Assembly: GCA_012103075.1 (NCBI GenBank)
Contig: JAAVLQ010000001.1
Coordinates: forward strand, 310,001-374,000
Direction of reading: 5' to 3'
Source of the DNA: Brucella cytisi
Lineage (GTDB): Bacteria > Pseudomonadota > Alphaproteobacteria > Rhizobiales > Rhizobiaceae
Length of the DNA stretch: 64,000 nucleotides
Part shown: positions 40,145 through 51,513 of the stretch, in pieces
Position numbering within the stretch: position 1 is the stretch's first letter
Layout: every line of letters starts with the position of its first letter
The notes under the pieces: generated by a model
What the model was told of the DNA's origin: nothing
The model's database searches: none
Seen by the model: the letters and a program-made list of their open reading frames with translations, nothing else
Position numbers and translations under genes: made by a program

Positions 40145-41435
40145 ATGAGCGAGGCAGGCAACCATACCGATCCAGAACCACCTGCTGAGAAGTCGATTTT
40201 CGAACCACTTCTCCGGGTCAAGGGCGTTTTGATTGCCAGCATGGTTCTTGCCGTCTGCGTGTCGGCTCTTGATCTTCCGTTCTGGTTTCGCGCCGGCCTG
40301 TTGGCCGTTGTCGTGCTCGGCGCTGTGTGGCTTTCAAGCGAAGTTGCGGGCAGCGAGCCAGACGAAGAGCCGGTGAAGACTGTGGTACCCAACGAAATGG
40401 CGGGAGTGTCCGGCGAGCGTCTGGCCGATCTCCGGCTGATCCGTTGGTCGTCTTCGATCATAGCGGCACCGTATTGTTCACCAATTCTGCGGCGCTCGAA
40501 GCGTTCCAGTCATTGGAAACCGGCACAGCGCTCTATCTACGGTTTCGGGCACCGGAAATGCATGCTCTCATTCAAGGTGTAATCGCAGACGGCGAAGCGC
40601 GTAGTATTGATTATTTTGAGCGCGTCCCGATTGATCGCTGGTTTAAAGCCATGGTCAAAGCCTTGCCGGGTAAGGATAGTAGGCCTGAACTTTTCGTCTT
40701 GCTGTTCCGGGATCAGAGCGAAACGCGCCGCATTGACCGTATGCGTTCGGACTTCATAGCAAATGCAAGTCACGAACTGCGCACGCCGCTCGCCTCGCTT
40801 CGAGGGTTCATCGAGACGCTGCAAGGGCCAGCTCGAAACGACGCAGCTGCGCGAGATCGCTTTCTGGATATCATGCAGAAACAGGCCGAACGCATGTCGC
40901 GCCTGATCGATGATCTTTTGTCCCTGTCTCGCCTTGAAATGCGGGCACATCTGGCGGTCAATGAATGTATGGACATGACGTCCATCCTCAATCATGTTGC
41001 TGACACACTGACGCCGTTGGCTGCTGGTCTGGATATCAGTATCGAGCGCCAATTGCCGGATCATCCCGTGAATGTTACAGGCGCGCGTGACGAGCTCATT
41101 CAAGTGTTCCAGAATCTCGTTGAAAATGCTTGTAAATATGGGCAGGCGGGCAAACGTGTCATCGTAAAGCTCGATGAAGACTATAGTGGCAGCTTGCCGG
41201 AAGTCGTTGCATCTGTTCAGGATTTTGGCCCGGGTATTGCCGCTGAACATTTGCCACGTCTGACGGAACGTTTCTACCGGATCGACGTGGAAACGAGCCG
41301 GGCTCAAAAGGTACCGGCTTAGGGCTTGCGATCGTCAAACATATCCTCGCGCGCCATCGTGGTCGGCTGGTTGTTCGCTCACAAATGGGCGAAGGATCGA
41401 CCTTTACTGTGCGGCTGCCAAAGCGAGCGGCGTAA
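40145..41435 (+). CDS. phoR: PhoR-like sensor histidine kinase
   Basis: About 430 residues: two N-terminal membrane helices ([33 protein letters not shown]), a PAS region ([17 protein letters not shown]), H-box [13 protein letters not shown]-box [11 protein letters not shown]1 DFGPGIA and G2 [11 protein letters not shown]. Frame breaks at 40432-40435 (CTCCGGC for CTCCTGGC, joining to ADPLVV) and near 41311 (AAAAGG needs one more G). Expected to sense phosphate status with PhoB, but neither phoB nor pst genes follow here. Confidence 0.85.
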
Positions 41436-41438
41436 GCT

Positions 41439-42566
41439 TTATCGAAATTTACGCAGCAACTGCCATTTCAATGGACGCAGCTTTTTATAGAACGGAGTTG
41501 CACGCATTCTTCCCAGTGCACGGACGAGGATGAGAGATATGCGTCCTCGGAGTGTGACCGGGCGAATATAGTCCCGCAGGAGCGTTGTCTGGTCGCAGAG
41601 CTCAGTTTTCCGTGCTTCGTCACCATAGCCAAGATCGAAACTGGTGTAATCCTGCGCCTTCAGTTCGGATAACAGACGCAACATCAGTACTTTCCCGGGT
41701 GAAAACCTGCCCCAGTCACCGTTTTCGAATGTTGTAATCATCGCACAATAGTGGCCATTGCGGACGATGCTCCACATCGTAGCCAATATTGTTTCACCAA
41801 CTTTCAGCGCCGAAAGATGCAAGGCATCACGCTGGGCAAGCTCGTCTGTCACCTCCTCGAAAAACGAAGCTTTTCGGGATGGGCATCGAAACCGGGAACC
41901 ATGGTCTCCTCAAAACGTCGTTGTTTCTGGCGCAACATGACCTCCAGAACTAATCGTCTTTCATCTGCGGTCTGCGCGATAAAGAATTGGCATCCTTCCA
42001 TCCGGCGAAGCGCTCGATCGCGCTTCTTTAAATTACCGATACTTCGTATGGAGCGCTCTATCTCGTCCAAGGGACGTGTCAGGGGAGATGGCATGTGCGG
42101 ATGCGCCAGAAGGCAGGTTTGTCACCAGCCACAGAGGGTTAGCAGAGCCTTCAATGCGCTCCGGCATTTTGCAAAGCGCAATGGTATCATGCGAGGGGAC
42201 TGCGTCTGTAACAGCATTGAGGATAAGTGCTGCCGTTTCGTGTGAAAGCTTCGCTGCTGCTGGAAACACGATGGGCGCGTTATAATCACTCACGCCGTCA
42301 TCGATGAATGAAAGCACCCTGAAGCCGTAGATATGTGTAACAAAGAGCGGCAGAAAGAGAAGTGGGGTGCCATCGGACTTGCGAACTTCGGTCAGGCATA
42401 GCTGCACTCCGGGTTTCTTCCCGTAGGTTGCTTCCCAAACTTTCAGGAAGGATTTGGACTGAAAGACAAAGAATGTGGCACCGGTTCTATCGTTGGCATC
42501 CGGCCAGTTGGCGGATAGCTGTTCCGTACTGCTAAAAACGCGGATGTCAAAATTATTGATCAGCAT
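41439..42566 (-). CDS. CelD/BcsL-type GNAT acyltransferase (exopolysaccharide locus)
   Basis: About 375 residues in three frames. N-terminal part (FDIRVFSSTEQLSANW; FFVFQSKSFLKVWEATYGK) and a C-terminal GNAT half (FIAQTADERRLVLEVM; LHLSALKVGETILATMWSIV; FDLGYGDEARKTELCDQ), the two-lobed pattern of CelD-type acyltransferases found in polysaccharide clusters. Breaks near 42105 and near 41868 (a T run one short: LRFFEEVTDELAQ). It may transfer an acyl or aminoacyl group to a sugar. Converges with phoR with a 3-bp gap. Confidence 0.72.
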
Positions 42567-42742
42567 AAAAGTCTTTCAGAATCTCCCAGTTTGGGAAATT
42601 TTAATTATGTAAGTGCACCGAATCTTATTTTATAGTTGAAGTGTTTAGTAGATTTGAAATCTAAGAAAACTATGAAATGCTGGCTTGATTGGCTTCTACC
42701 AGTTGATCGCTTCGCATGTGCTTGCTCCCAAATAGGTCGACG

Positions 42743-43737
42743 ATGTCTGTTTCGATTATCATCAAAACTCTGAACGAAGAAAAGCGCATCGCCGAGGCCG
42801 TGGAGAGTGCTCTGAAGGCTTTGCCCGGCGGAAAAGTGGAAGTAATCGTGGCGGATAGCGGATCCACGGATCGTACCATAGCGATAGCACAGTCTTATCC
42901 GATCAAGATTGTGCAGATCGAGCCCCCCGCGCGGGCCAGCTGTGGTCTCGGTCCACAACTGGGCTTTCAGTATTCGACGCAACCCTATATCTGCCTGATC
43001 GATGGCGACATGATAATCGAGCCTGATTTTCTGCCGGCAGCTCTTGATTATCTCGGCAAGCACCCGGATGTCGGCGGCGTAACCGGCCATGTCGTGGATC
43101 AGATTTTGGAAAGTCTGGAGTTCCAGCGTCGCGCGAAGCGGTATTCGCCCGAAGCACGAACAGGTGACATCGATCGCATGAATGGCGGCGGACTTTACAG
43201 GCGCAGCGCAATCGAGCAGGCGGGATATTTTTCAGATCGCAACCTTCATGGTCACGAAGAGTTTGATGCGGGAGTTCGCCTGCGCAGCAATGGCTGGAAA
43301 CTCTATCGTCTGGATCGCCCTTTTGTGCAGCATTTTGGCTATACGATGAACGCCTATAAACTTCTGGTTCGCCGCTGGAAAAGCAAATATCTGCGTGGAA
43401 CCGGCGAGGTGTTACGCGCCGCAATGGGACAACCGCACCAGAAAAATCTGTTCCGTGAACTGCCGGAGTTACGGCTCTGGGGGCGGTCTATCTTTGGTGG
43501 TTGGCGATCTTGGCGGTTCTCATTTTCGTGCCGGGATGGCCGCTGGCAGTTCTGGCGGCAACCGTGATTGCCGTGGTTCCGTTCGCGGCGATGTCCATTC
43601 GGTCGCATAGTATCGAACTTGGCATTTATGCGGTGGTTGCATGGATATTTCATGCAGCTGCACTACCGCTTGGCTTTTTTCAAGCACGCCGCAAACCAAC
43701 CGACTGGATTGAAAGCAAGGTTATAAGAGAGCCGTGA
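42743..43737 (+). CDS. family 2 glycosyltransferase with C-terminal membrane helices
   Basis: About 331 residues. GT-A fold: SVSIIIKTLNEEKRIAEAVES, VADSGSTDRT, metal-binding DGDMIIEPDF near residue 93, NGGGLYRRSAIEQAGYF, and HEEFDAGVRLRSNGW. A G run near 43485 is one short; the corrected end has hydrophobic helices (LAILAVLIFVPGWPLAVLAATVIAVVPF and IELGIYAVVAWIFHAAAL). It probably adds a sugar to the lipid-linked repeat unit at the inner membrane. Its TGA overlaps the ATG of the next gene. Confidence 0.85.
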
Positions 43738-45929
43738 TGAAAATCCTGCGACTGGCCATATTCGTTTCACTTATAGGCCTCGCAACGTCCGGCGCTGGTG
43801 CCGAAGAATGGCTTCCGGTCACAGAAAACAATCTCGAAATTTCCGATGGAAGTCCTCTCGACTTTTCAAGGTTTCTGCCAAATGCCTACATTGGAGAAAA
43901 AATCGTTTGATTGCGAATGCCGATGGGCGTTTCGCACAGGCCGACAAACCGAACCGAGCGCTGCGGCTGCAGTGTGCCGCGATTGCGTGGGGACCACCAT
44001 CATCCGGCGTGGTAGATCACGCCTTCATTGATCGATATGTGCGACAGCTTCGCCTGCACGGCTACAACATAGCCCGATTCCACTTCGTCGACGCCGACTT
44101 GATGCTTGGACAGGGGCGCGATTTCGATTTCCGGTCGGAAGCTCTCGACCGGATGCGCTATCTCATGGCCGCACTCAAACGCGAAGGCATTTACTGGATC
44201 ATCGACGGACTTACTTCCGAAAGCGGCGCTTTGGGTGGAAAGGACACTGATCGTTGGGGGCCTGAAGGCAATCTGAAACGCCGGGCCTATGTGGAAGACG
44301 AAGCATTCGAACATTGGCTGCGCTTCCAGAAAGAAGTTTACGCGACGATCAATCCGTATACTGGCCTCAAACCTCTAGAAGACCCGGCGCTTGCACTAAT
44401 TATTCCGTTCAACGAGAATGGTATCGAATTCACGAGCTTTGTGCACGAGCACGATGACGGAGTCACATTTTGGCCCGGCTATCGTCCCGCGTTCAATGCA
44501 TTTCTGAAAAAGCGTTATGCGAATAGCGCCGCCTTGTCACGAGCATTGGGTGGTTTGGCATCCGATGAAAATCTGGAACAAGAAACCATCCAATTGCCTG
44601 AAAGCCGTAGCGGCGGTGGGGAGACGGCTTCGGGATTTTCAGGCTTTCCTCGTTGAAAGTGAACGTTTACTGGCGCAGCGTATGGAGCAGGGGCTACGTG
44701 ATCTTGGCTATCGCGGTCTAGTCGCCCCATATAACAACTTGTTCACCGTACAGACAGCTCTTTCAAGACAGAACCAGAAAGCGGTGGTTGCCAATACCTA
44801 TCAAGACTGGATCGGCACCCTCCTCCCCGGAACGGAGATCAGGCATACGAGTTCGATTGCCGACACAGCATCTTATGTCAGTGAGATTGCTGCCGGACGC
44901 TGGCTCGGTCGACCTTTTCTTGTGACAGAATACGAACACCTGTTCTGGAACCGCCATCGATATGAAGCGGGTTTGGTATTGCCGGCCTATGCCGCTTTGC
45001 AGGGCTGGGACGGTATCTGTCGCCACGGGCAGGGGCCGCTGACGCTCGCGTTTGATGAGGCGGCTCCATTCCGTCAGCGCATCGTGCCCTACACTTTCGC
45101 AGTAGATCCTGTCGCGCGAGCTGGCGAAACACTGGCATCACTTCTGTTTCGCCGCGGCGATGTGGAAACCGCAGCTTTCAATGTGCCGTTCATGATGCAA
45201 GGTGAGGTGAGCCTTGGTGAATCGCTTGAGTTTCGAGAGCCCGCTCGACTGAAACCGCTGGCACTTGTGGGCGGAATTGGCCTTGCCTCGAACGAACTGA
45301 GGTGGCCGCGAGGCTTGCAAAAAGACGTCGCAGTCGAATACCGGAATGTATCGCTCGATAACGTGTTACAGCGCCTCAAAGCAGCAGGACTTCTTGCGGA
45401 AGACAACACGACCAATCCCTCACAAGGAGTTTTTGAAAGTGCCCCCGGTCAAATCCGTCTCGATCAAAACAAGCTGCGGATGCAGGTTGTTACGCCTAAG
45501 ACTGAGGCCATTGCCTTTGCTGCATTGAAAGATCGCATAACTTTGAGCGAACTATCTCTCGGTAATGCCGAGGAGAGGGGCCTGTTTGCTGTTTCGGCAA
45601 TTGACGAGAAGCGATTGAAGGACAGTGAAAAGCTGCTGATAATTTTCGTCAGCGACGCCCGTAATACCGATATGCGTTTCCGTGATAAGGCAGAGAAAAT
45701 CATAGAGGATTGGGGGCGACTGCCGGTCACTTTGCTACGCAATCGAGTGGACGTGATTCTGGCACAAGACACGGTTTCATGGACACTTTCGCCTGTCGGT
45801 CTTGATGGAAAGATTCATGAAAAGATTGCTGCCGGATCTGGCCCCATTGCTTTCCGGCTGGATAATGGAGCTGGCAAAGCGGGGCCGACCACGTTCTTCC
45901 TTCTTGAACGGAAGCTTGCAGCTCAATAG
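43737..45929 (+). CDS. secreted glycoside-hydrolase-like protein, clan GH-A pattern (copy 1)
   Basis: About 730 residues. Signal peptide MKILRLAIFVSLIGLATSGAGA, then a TIM-barrel-like catalytic part: HGYNIARFHFVD, GIYWIIDGLTS, IPFNENG (candidate acid/base Glu at about residue 227) and VTEYEHLFWNRHRYEAG (candidate nucleophile Glu at about 399). The C-terminal 250 residues look like beta domains (SGKLLIIF-type strand, NTDMRF). Breaks: an A run at 43903 one short (GEKNRLIANADG) and a G run near 44615 one too long (GRRLRDFQAFLVESER). Full-length paralogue of 58531-60639. Confidence 0.7.
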
Positions 45930-47040
45930 AAGTCCGTGGACAACCTACTCCAGCTTTCGCCGGCGAGTCCGCCAATAAAGATATCATTATGCTGAACGGC
46001 GTTCAGCATATCAGTGTTTGCTGTGGCCACACAGACATTGGCTTTCAGGCGAAAGAACATGATCGACTGCTGTGAAAGTGCATTGAGATAGCGCGGGTCA
46101 ACCCTGCCTTGTGCCGCGATATGTCCCTCATCTTGCAGGTGGAGCAGCATCGCATCGACGGCATGTTTTTCCATTCCGGCTTTTGCGAGGATGTTTAGAA
46201 CTTCTGCAATGCCATTGGGGCGAACGTAGTAACAAAAAGCCGCTAGGACTGCCGGTGCGGTCGTTGATCGCACAGAACCGCAAGGTACCGGCGGCCTGAT
46301 TGTCTGACGCCATCACGAACAGCCAGTTGATGTCGCTTTCTGTCCAAGCTGGATGGGCCGAATAGCTCTGCAGGTAACCGGGAACCAGAGATATGGCTTC
46401 TTCTTTCGCAATTTCCTTCACATTCGCCCGGGGCTTGGTGGCTCTTGTGATCGCTGGAATGGGGAAAAGCGGGTTGAGCATTCTGCCCACTGAACTGGTA
46501 GCCCATCCGCCGAGGATCGGACGCCGTTCGGCAACGTAGCTGGCCACATAGCTGGCAGCTCGGAATACGCGTGTCCATCCGAGCCCATGTGTGCTGAGTG
46601 TGACTCCCCGATTGCTTCGGAATGTTTGAGGCTCACCGGCGCAGCACTGTCGGTGAAGTTGAGTATCTTTTCACTTGGACGCAAAGTGAGTGTCAGTTCG
46701 GCGGCGCCACGCGGCGACATTTCCGGCTTCATCATGAAAGCGCAAAGCAATCGCCCCATGATCGATTGGCCCTTGACCCTATACGGAATGGGCAGGACCG
46801 AGATCGCGCTATCGATCTCACCGTGCTCGTCCTCATGGACCACGCTGCCAATCGCAGGGTCGTAATAGGGGTTTTCAAAAAGAACTTCTGAAAATACTGA
46901 TCGAAAGTCTTGTCACATGACTTTGAGTGCGGACGAAAAACTTGCTGAAACAGCGTGCGGACAGCTGGAATATCGTTGATGCTCATCGCACGCACACGCC
47001 GTGATTTTCTGTCATTTGCGGATGTCGAAATATGCGCCAT
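45923..47040 (-). CDS. GNAT-like acyltransferase (exopolysaccharide locus)
   Basis: About 373 residues broken into four frames. The N-terminus reads VRAMSINDIPAVRTLFQQVF, typical of GNAT folds; then ENPYYDPAIGSVVHEDEHGEIDSAISVLPIPYRV, SDWTRVFRAASYVASYVAERRP, and a C-terminal half ending LAGESWSRLSTDFY. Breaks near 46880 (T run one short), near 46555 and near 46240 (T run one short). The conserved glycosylation-locus setting suggests modification of a polysaccharide repeat; the donor is unknown. The stop overlaps the 3' end of the upstream gene by 7 bp; it starts immediately after the flippase stop. Confidence 0.65.
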
Positions 47041-48394
47041 CTAAGCCCCCAATTGCTTGAAACCGCCCTTTTTCTCTTCTGCGTCGCGACTCTGGCGAAC
47101 GAGGTAGATAACGCATCCCCACGATGCCAACACAATACTGATTTCAATTACGTAAATGGCAGCGAAAGTTCCTGTAATAGGTGCGTACCGGTGGCCAGCG
47201 CCAGAAGCGGTGCCCCGAGAATGTTGCCTGTATTCAGGACTGCCGTGCGATAGCTGTGTTGGCTCGCAGCACCCAGAAGATCGACCGCTATCGACCACAG
47301 CGCAACAAACACGGTAATCCAGCAAAGTGTTCGGCAGAAGGAGACCAGCGTGTCATATTCACTGCCGAACAGATAGGGCAGATATGGCGCAATGATAAAG
47401 ACGGCGAGCGAGGTGAATATGCCTATGGCGAATGCAGCACCGAGCAGACGCATTGTGATCGGTAGAGCATGATGGATACCGTTTGCGCTGGCACGAGCCA
47501 GATGCGGGTAGACGAGACGGTTCATCGCCTCGACAGTCAACGCGCTGCTGTCGATGATGCGGCGCGTAACACCGTAGCTGCCGACAACGCTTGGCGGCAT
47601 CAAGGTCCCGAGTAGCAAAAGGTCGGCATTCTGGCGCACTGCCTTGAAGATGAATTGCGATGCGAACATCATGCCAAGCCGCAGTTCGTCGCGCACGATC
47701 GTATATTGTGGCTGACCGAGCCTACGCAGAAACAAAGCGTAAACCACGGCAACCAGTACATGGACACCAAACTGCCAATAGGCCCATCCGACAACAGTGG
47801 AGACACCGAATACAAGGCACGCGATGGCAGCGGCGATGGTGCGCGCGACAGCAAACCCGACCACGGAAAGATTGGCGGATATGAAGTCGGTATGTGCGAT
47901 GTAAATCTGCTCGACCAGCAGGATTAGGCGCACCAGTACAATATTCGTGACAAGGAGCAGGAATAGCCCAACCAGATTTCCGGAAAATTCAGGAGTACTG
48001 CTCAGCCAGAACGGCAAAATCAACAGTCCGGCGGCGACGAGGATAACGCCGGTTATTGCGATCAGAATGAGATTGTGGCCGAGCATTGCCGGATAAATCG
48101 CCCGATCCTGCGCCACGCGACGGACGAGACATTCCGCTCCGCCAAGGCCACAGATGAAGGTGGCGATGCTGGTTACCGCCATGACAGTCACGAACAGACC
48201 AAACTCGTGAGAGCCGAGGTAACGCGCCAGAATAGCGAATGTAAAAGCTGCGCGATGTTTGCCGCAAAGAGGCTGCCGCTAGAAGCTGCGTAGGACAGTA
48301 ATGTCGACCAATGGCGTTTCAAATTTTCATACCGAATTTCGGGCTGCTCGGGCCAGCGTGCCTCTGGGAGAATGGAAGACGCTTGGAATTTCAA
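47041..48394 (-). CDS. Wzx-type polysaccharide flippase
   Basis: About 450 residues of the polysaccharide transporter (PST/MVF) family with 12 or more helices. N-terminal LLSYAASSGSLFAANIAQLF, then LARYLGSHEFGLFVTVMAVTS, repeated hydrophobic segments, GSYGVTRRIIDSSALTVEAMNRLVYPHLA and a final helix IYVIEISIVLASWGCVIYLV. Breaks near 48235 (T run one short) and 47188-47191 (ACCGGT for ACCTGGT, TWYAPITGTF). The start is uncertain; the TTG at 48394 is the longest. It would translocate lipid-linked repeat units to the periplasm. Confidence 0.78.
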
Positions 48395-48403
48395 GAGGAG
48401 GTT

Positions 48404-48532
48404 ATGGCAGAGAACAGGATTATTTTCCGTAAAGTTTCCGGTGGTGAGGTAAATGCTTCATTTTGTCTTAATCCCGAAGAATATGGGGTGCCAAGCATGT
48501 TGACTGAAATTTATCAGAAACTGCGTGAGTAA
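48404..48532 (+). CDS. small hypothetical protein
   Basis: 42 codons starting ATG (MAENRIIFRKVSGGEVNASF) and ending LTEIYQKLRE, preceded by a near-ideal AAGAGGAGGTT ribosome site at the right distance. It lies between the divergent flippase and Wzz genes. No family or membrane helix recognised. The strong translation start is the main evidence; it could also be the conserved start of a lost longer gene. Confidence 0.4.
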   Translation: MAENRIIFRKVSGGEVNASFCLNPEEYGVPSMLTEIYQKLRE

Positions 48533-48621
48533 ATGACCATCATTTGCATTTTAGTGACACTGTTGTAGATGATTGCCTTTCATTAACCGAATTTTTTAAT
48601 CTTTAAGTCTAAGGAAAACAG

Positions 48622-48640
48622 TAGCGCAATGTTTGCGCTA
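48622..48640. promoter_or_regulatory. perfect inverted repeat upstream of wzz
   Basis: TAGCGCAA-TGT-TTGCGCTA lies 25 bp before the wzz ATG. It could be a repressor or activator site, or a hairpin in the leader of the exopolysaccharide transcript. No T run follows, so it is not a classical terminator. Confidence 0.5.
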
Positions 48641-48664
48641 TTGAGTGAACTTTAGGGACGACTA

Positions 48665-50190
48665 ATGTACACCTTGCGCGACCTCGCTTCGAAAGCACGG
48701 GTAACGGAGACCGCCAGTGAAAATCTGATTCCCGTCGATGACCGGCTTCGTGCCGTTCGCAGCGAAACGCATACCGTTCACGAAGAAAAGATCACTGAAA
48801 CAAACGCCACCGCAAACAAGGGGCTGATGCTGCCTGAACTTGACCTGTTCGAGGCGATTGCCCGGATGCGCGCGCGTTGGATTTTGATTGCAGCGCTGGC
48901 GATAATCGGCGGTTTGGCGGGGCTTGCTTACGGCATGACGGCAAAGCCACGCTATACGGCCTATACCGATTTGCTGGTTCCACCATCAGGACTTCAGTTG
49001 CTGCCCAACGATGTCTATGCCCAGAGCCTCCGGGCCGACAGCCAGATTCTCGACATTGAAAGCAAGATGCGCATCTTGACCTCCGGCAACGTCCTGCGGC
49101 GGGTTGTGACGGATTTGAAGCTGAATGAGGATGAGGAGTTTGTTCCCCGCCGCCGGCTTTTGATCTTCGGGCTATGTTGGGGCTCAGCAAACCGACGGGG
49201 CCGAAAGACGATACGTTGACCGCGGTTCGAGCATTGTCGCAGCGGATTAGGGTTGCGCGTCCTGAACGATCCTATCTGGTTACGATTGCGGTCTGGACCG
49301 ATAATCCTGAGAAATCGGTACAAGTTGCGGATTCTCTGGCCAATGCCTTTCAGGAAGAAATTGCACAGGCGGATGCCGATGGTGCAGGACGCGCTGCTTC
49401 GGCTCTGTCCGAACGTTTGGCCTCACTGCAGAAGGCCGCAACTGAAGCGGAAGAAAAGGTTGCAGCGTTCCGTAGGGCACATGGTCTGCAGACCGCGGGT
49501 GGCGAACTCGTCAGCACCCAGTCGATGACGCAGATCAATTCCAAACTGGTCGATGCCAAGGCGCGGCTTGCCGAAGCAAGCACGCGTTATGAAGAACTGA
49601 CGAGGGACACCGGCAGTGCCGTCAGTCCAGCAAGTACTTTGCAGTCATCCACGATGACGAATTTGCGCGGACAATATGCATCGCTAAAGCAGCGCTACGA
49701 TGCTCTGGCCATGACGTACGGGCCGCGTTATCCGGAACTGATAAATACGGAACGTCAGCTTGCCGGTCTGGAACAGCAGATGGCGCAGGAGCGGGCACGT
49801 ATTCTGCAATCGGCCAAGGTTGACCTCGATCAGGCAAATGCTGTCGTTGTCGCTCTAAATGCACAGGCAGCTTCCGCACGTTCTGCTGTCGCACTCGACA
49901 ATGATGCCCAAGTTCAGCTTTCGGACCTTGAACGTGACATGGCAGCCAAAGTAGCGATCTACAACACATTCCTGACCCGCTCTTCGGAGACCAGTCAGCG
50001 CCAGCAGCTTGATGCCACCAACATTCGGATCATTTCGACTGCCATCCCTCCGATTGGTCGCAGCTGGCCACCCAAGACCGTGGTGTTAGGAGCCGCAGGC
50101 GGCGTTGCCGGAATGGGGCTTGGTGTAGTTCTCGCACTTGGTTTAGGCTATCTAGGCGCGTGGCGCCGAAACCGTGTGGATATGGCCTGA
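48665..50190 (+). CDS. Wzz/GumC-type chain-length determinant (no kinase domain)
   Basis: About 508 residues. Cytoplasmic N-terminus of about 70 residues, first membrane helix WILIAALAIIGGLAGLAYG, a long periplasmic region rich in coiled coil (ALSERLASLQKAATEAEEKVAAFRR; QQMAQERARILQSAKVDLDQ), and a second helix VVLGAAGGVAGMGLGVVLALGLGYLG. It ends soon after the second helix, so no BY-kinase domain is fused. Break near 49165 (T run one short, RRRLFDLRAMLGL). It sets polymer length together with a Wzy protein. Confidence 0.83.
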
Positions 50191-50204
50191 CTTGACCAAA
50201 CTAT

Positions 50205-50693
50205 CGGTTCATTAACGTGAGGAGATACAGTCGTCAGTCGTCGGGGGCGCGCTTTTTCTCTGTATGTTCTCATTCATCTGGATAAGCGCCTGTCCCTATC
50301 CAGATATTGGCGTTGTCACCGGCGCAGTTCATCAGAATACTGATGCCTTAGAGCCCGTATCGGCCGGCACGGGCTTAGTTACTGTGAGCACCGGAACGTC
50401 GTCGCCTTAAATTCGCATAATTCTCTTTTGCGAGTATGATGATCAATGCTGGTGTTATCGGTTTAATTCTGACACTTATCTGGGTAACGGCCTTTCCGCG
50501 TCGATATATTAAGGAAGCGGAAAGCACAGATGACGATCCTATATTAACGCTCCTTTATATTCGCCTTTGGCTTTACGGATTATACATGTCTTGTATGAAA
50601 AATACGTTCTTCCAGAATGATGGGGCATTGTGGTTTTGTATAATGATTGCTGTCTTCGGATCGCGTGTGCAGGCAAAGGCGGGGCTTGACTGA
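50205..50693 (+). pseudogene. internally deleted O-antigen ligase/polymerase (Wzy) remnant
   Basis: The 85-residue frame at 50436-50693 (GVIGLILTLIWVTAFP ... LYIRLWLYGLYMSCMKNTFF ... WFCIMIAVFGSRVQA) aligns with the last quarter of the intact ligase at 60770-62070 (GFIGLAALIWWIGVCP ... MYLQIWLFIMFYANLETPFF ... WFSVLTAVMGLRLHA). About 200 bp upstream a frame with FLCMFSFIWISACPYPDIGV looks like the N-terminal start of the same kind of protein. The middle, some 250 residues, is missing. This is a deletion, not a single-base error. Confidence 0.6.
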
Positions 50694-50717
50694 AACGGCT
50701 TTTGGGGAGCTGGGGCA

Positions 50718-51513
50718 ATGATGGAAATGGATAGTCTCGACAGGGCGCGCAGTCGCTTGGAATGGTATGCCATTCGGCTGAACGATAGTATCAGCCGTCG
50801 GTTTCCGTTGCGTCCGTTCTGCTTGCCGACGAACGAGCGGATCATCACCTTCACATTCGATGATGTGCCCGACACGGCAGAGAGCGCCGGGGCTACTATT
50901 CTCGACAAGTACGGGGTCCACGGTACTTTTTATATTGCCGGCAATCTGGTTGGCACTAAAGAAGCCACAAGGAACCTGATCACGCAGGAAGGGTGCGGGA
51001 AGCTGGTCGAGCGAGGGCACGAATTGGGGTGCCATACCTATAACCATCTCAAGGTTCCTTACTTCGGCGCCCGTGAAATAGTGTCCGACCTTGATCGCAA
51101 CACTGCCTATCTCGATGCATTTGAGCCTGATCGTGTCGAACCGCGCAATTTCGCGTATCCGTATTGTGCATCTTCCATGATGTCGCGTCGGCTTTTGCTG
51201 ATCGTTTCGCAACATGTCGCGGCGGTGGCAACCGCATCAATCGCGGCATGATCGACCTTGCTTTTTGCAGGCCGTTGAAATCAGGCAGCCTGATGACAAT
51301 GCTGCACGCCAGACCCGCTGGATCGATGATCTGAATACCAATCCCGGCTGGCTCGTTTTCTATACCCACGACGTTAGCGATACGCCGACCGAATTCGGCT
51401 GCAGGCCGGAGACATTTGAACGCCTCGTATCTCACGCAGTGAGAAGTGGAGCGGCTATTCTTTCTGTTCGCGAGGCTTTGGCGCGCCTTGGCGCACAACG
51501 AGGTGCTGCTTGA
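50718..51513 (+). CDS. polysaccharide deacetylase (NodB/CE4 family)
   Basis: About 265 residues. NodB motif 1 TFTFDDVPD near residue 46, motif 2 HTYNH near 105 and motif 3 region FAYPY near 142. The frame breaks twice, near 51165 and near 51257 (a T run one short, LAFLQAVEI), after which NPGWLVFYTHDVSD, a normal CE4 ending, follows. It removes N- or O-acetyl groups from a polysaccharide, probably the polymer of this locus. The stop overlaps the next start. Confidence 0.8.
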
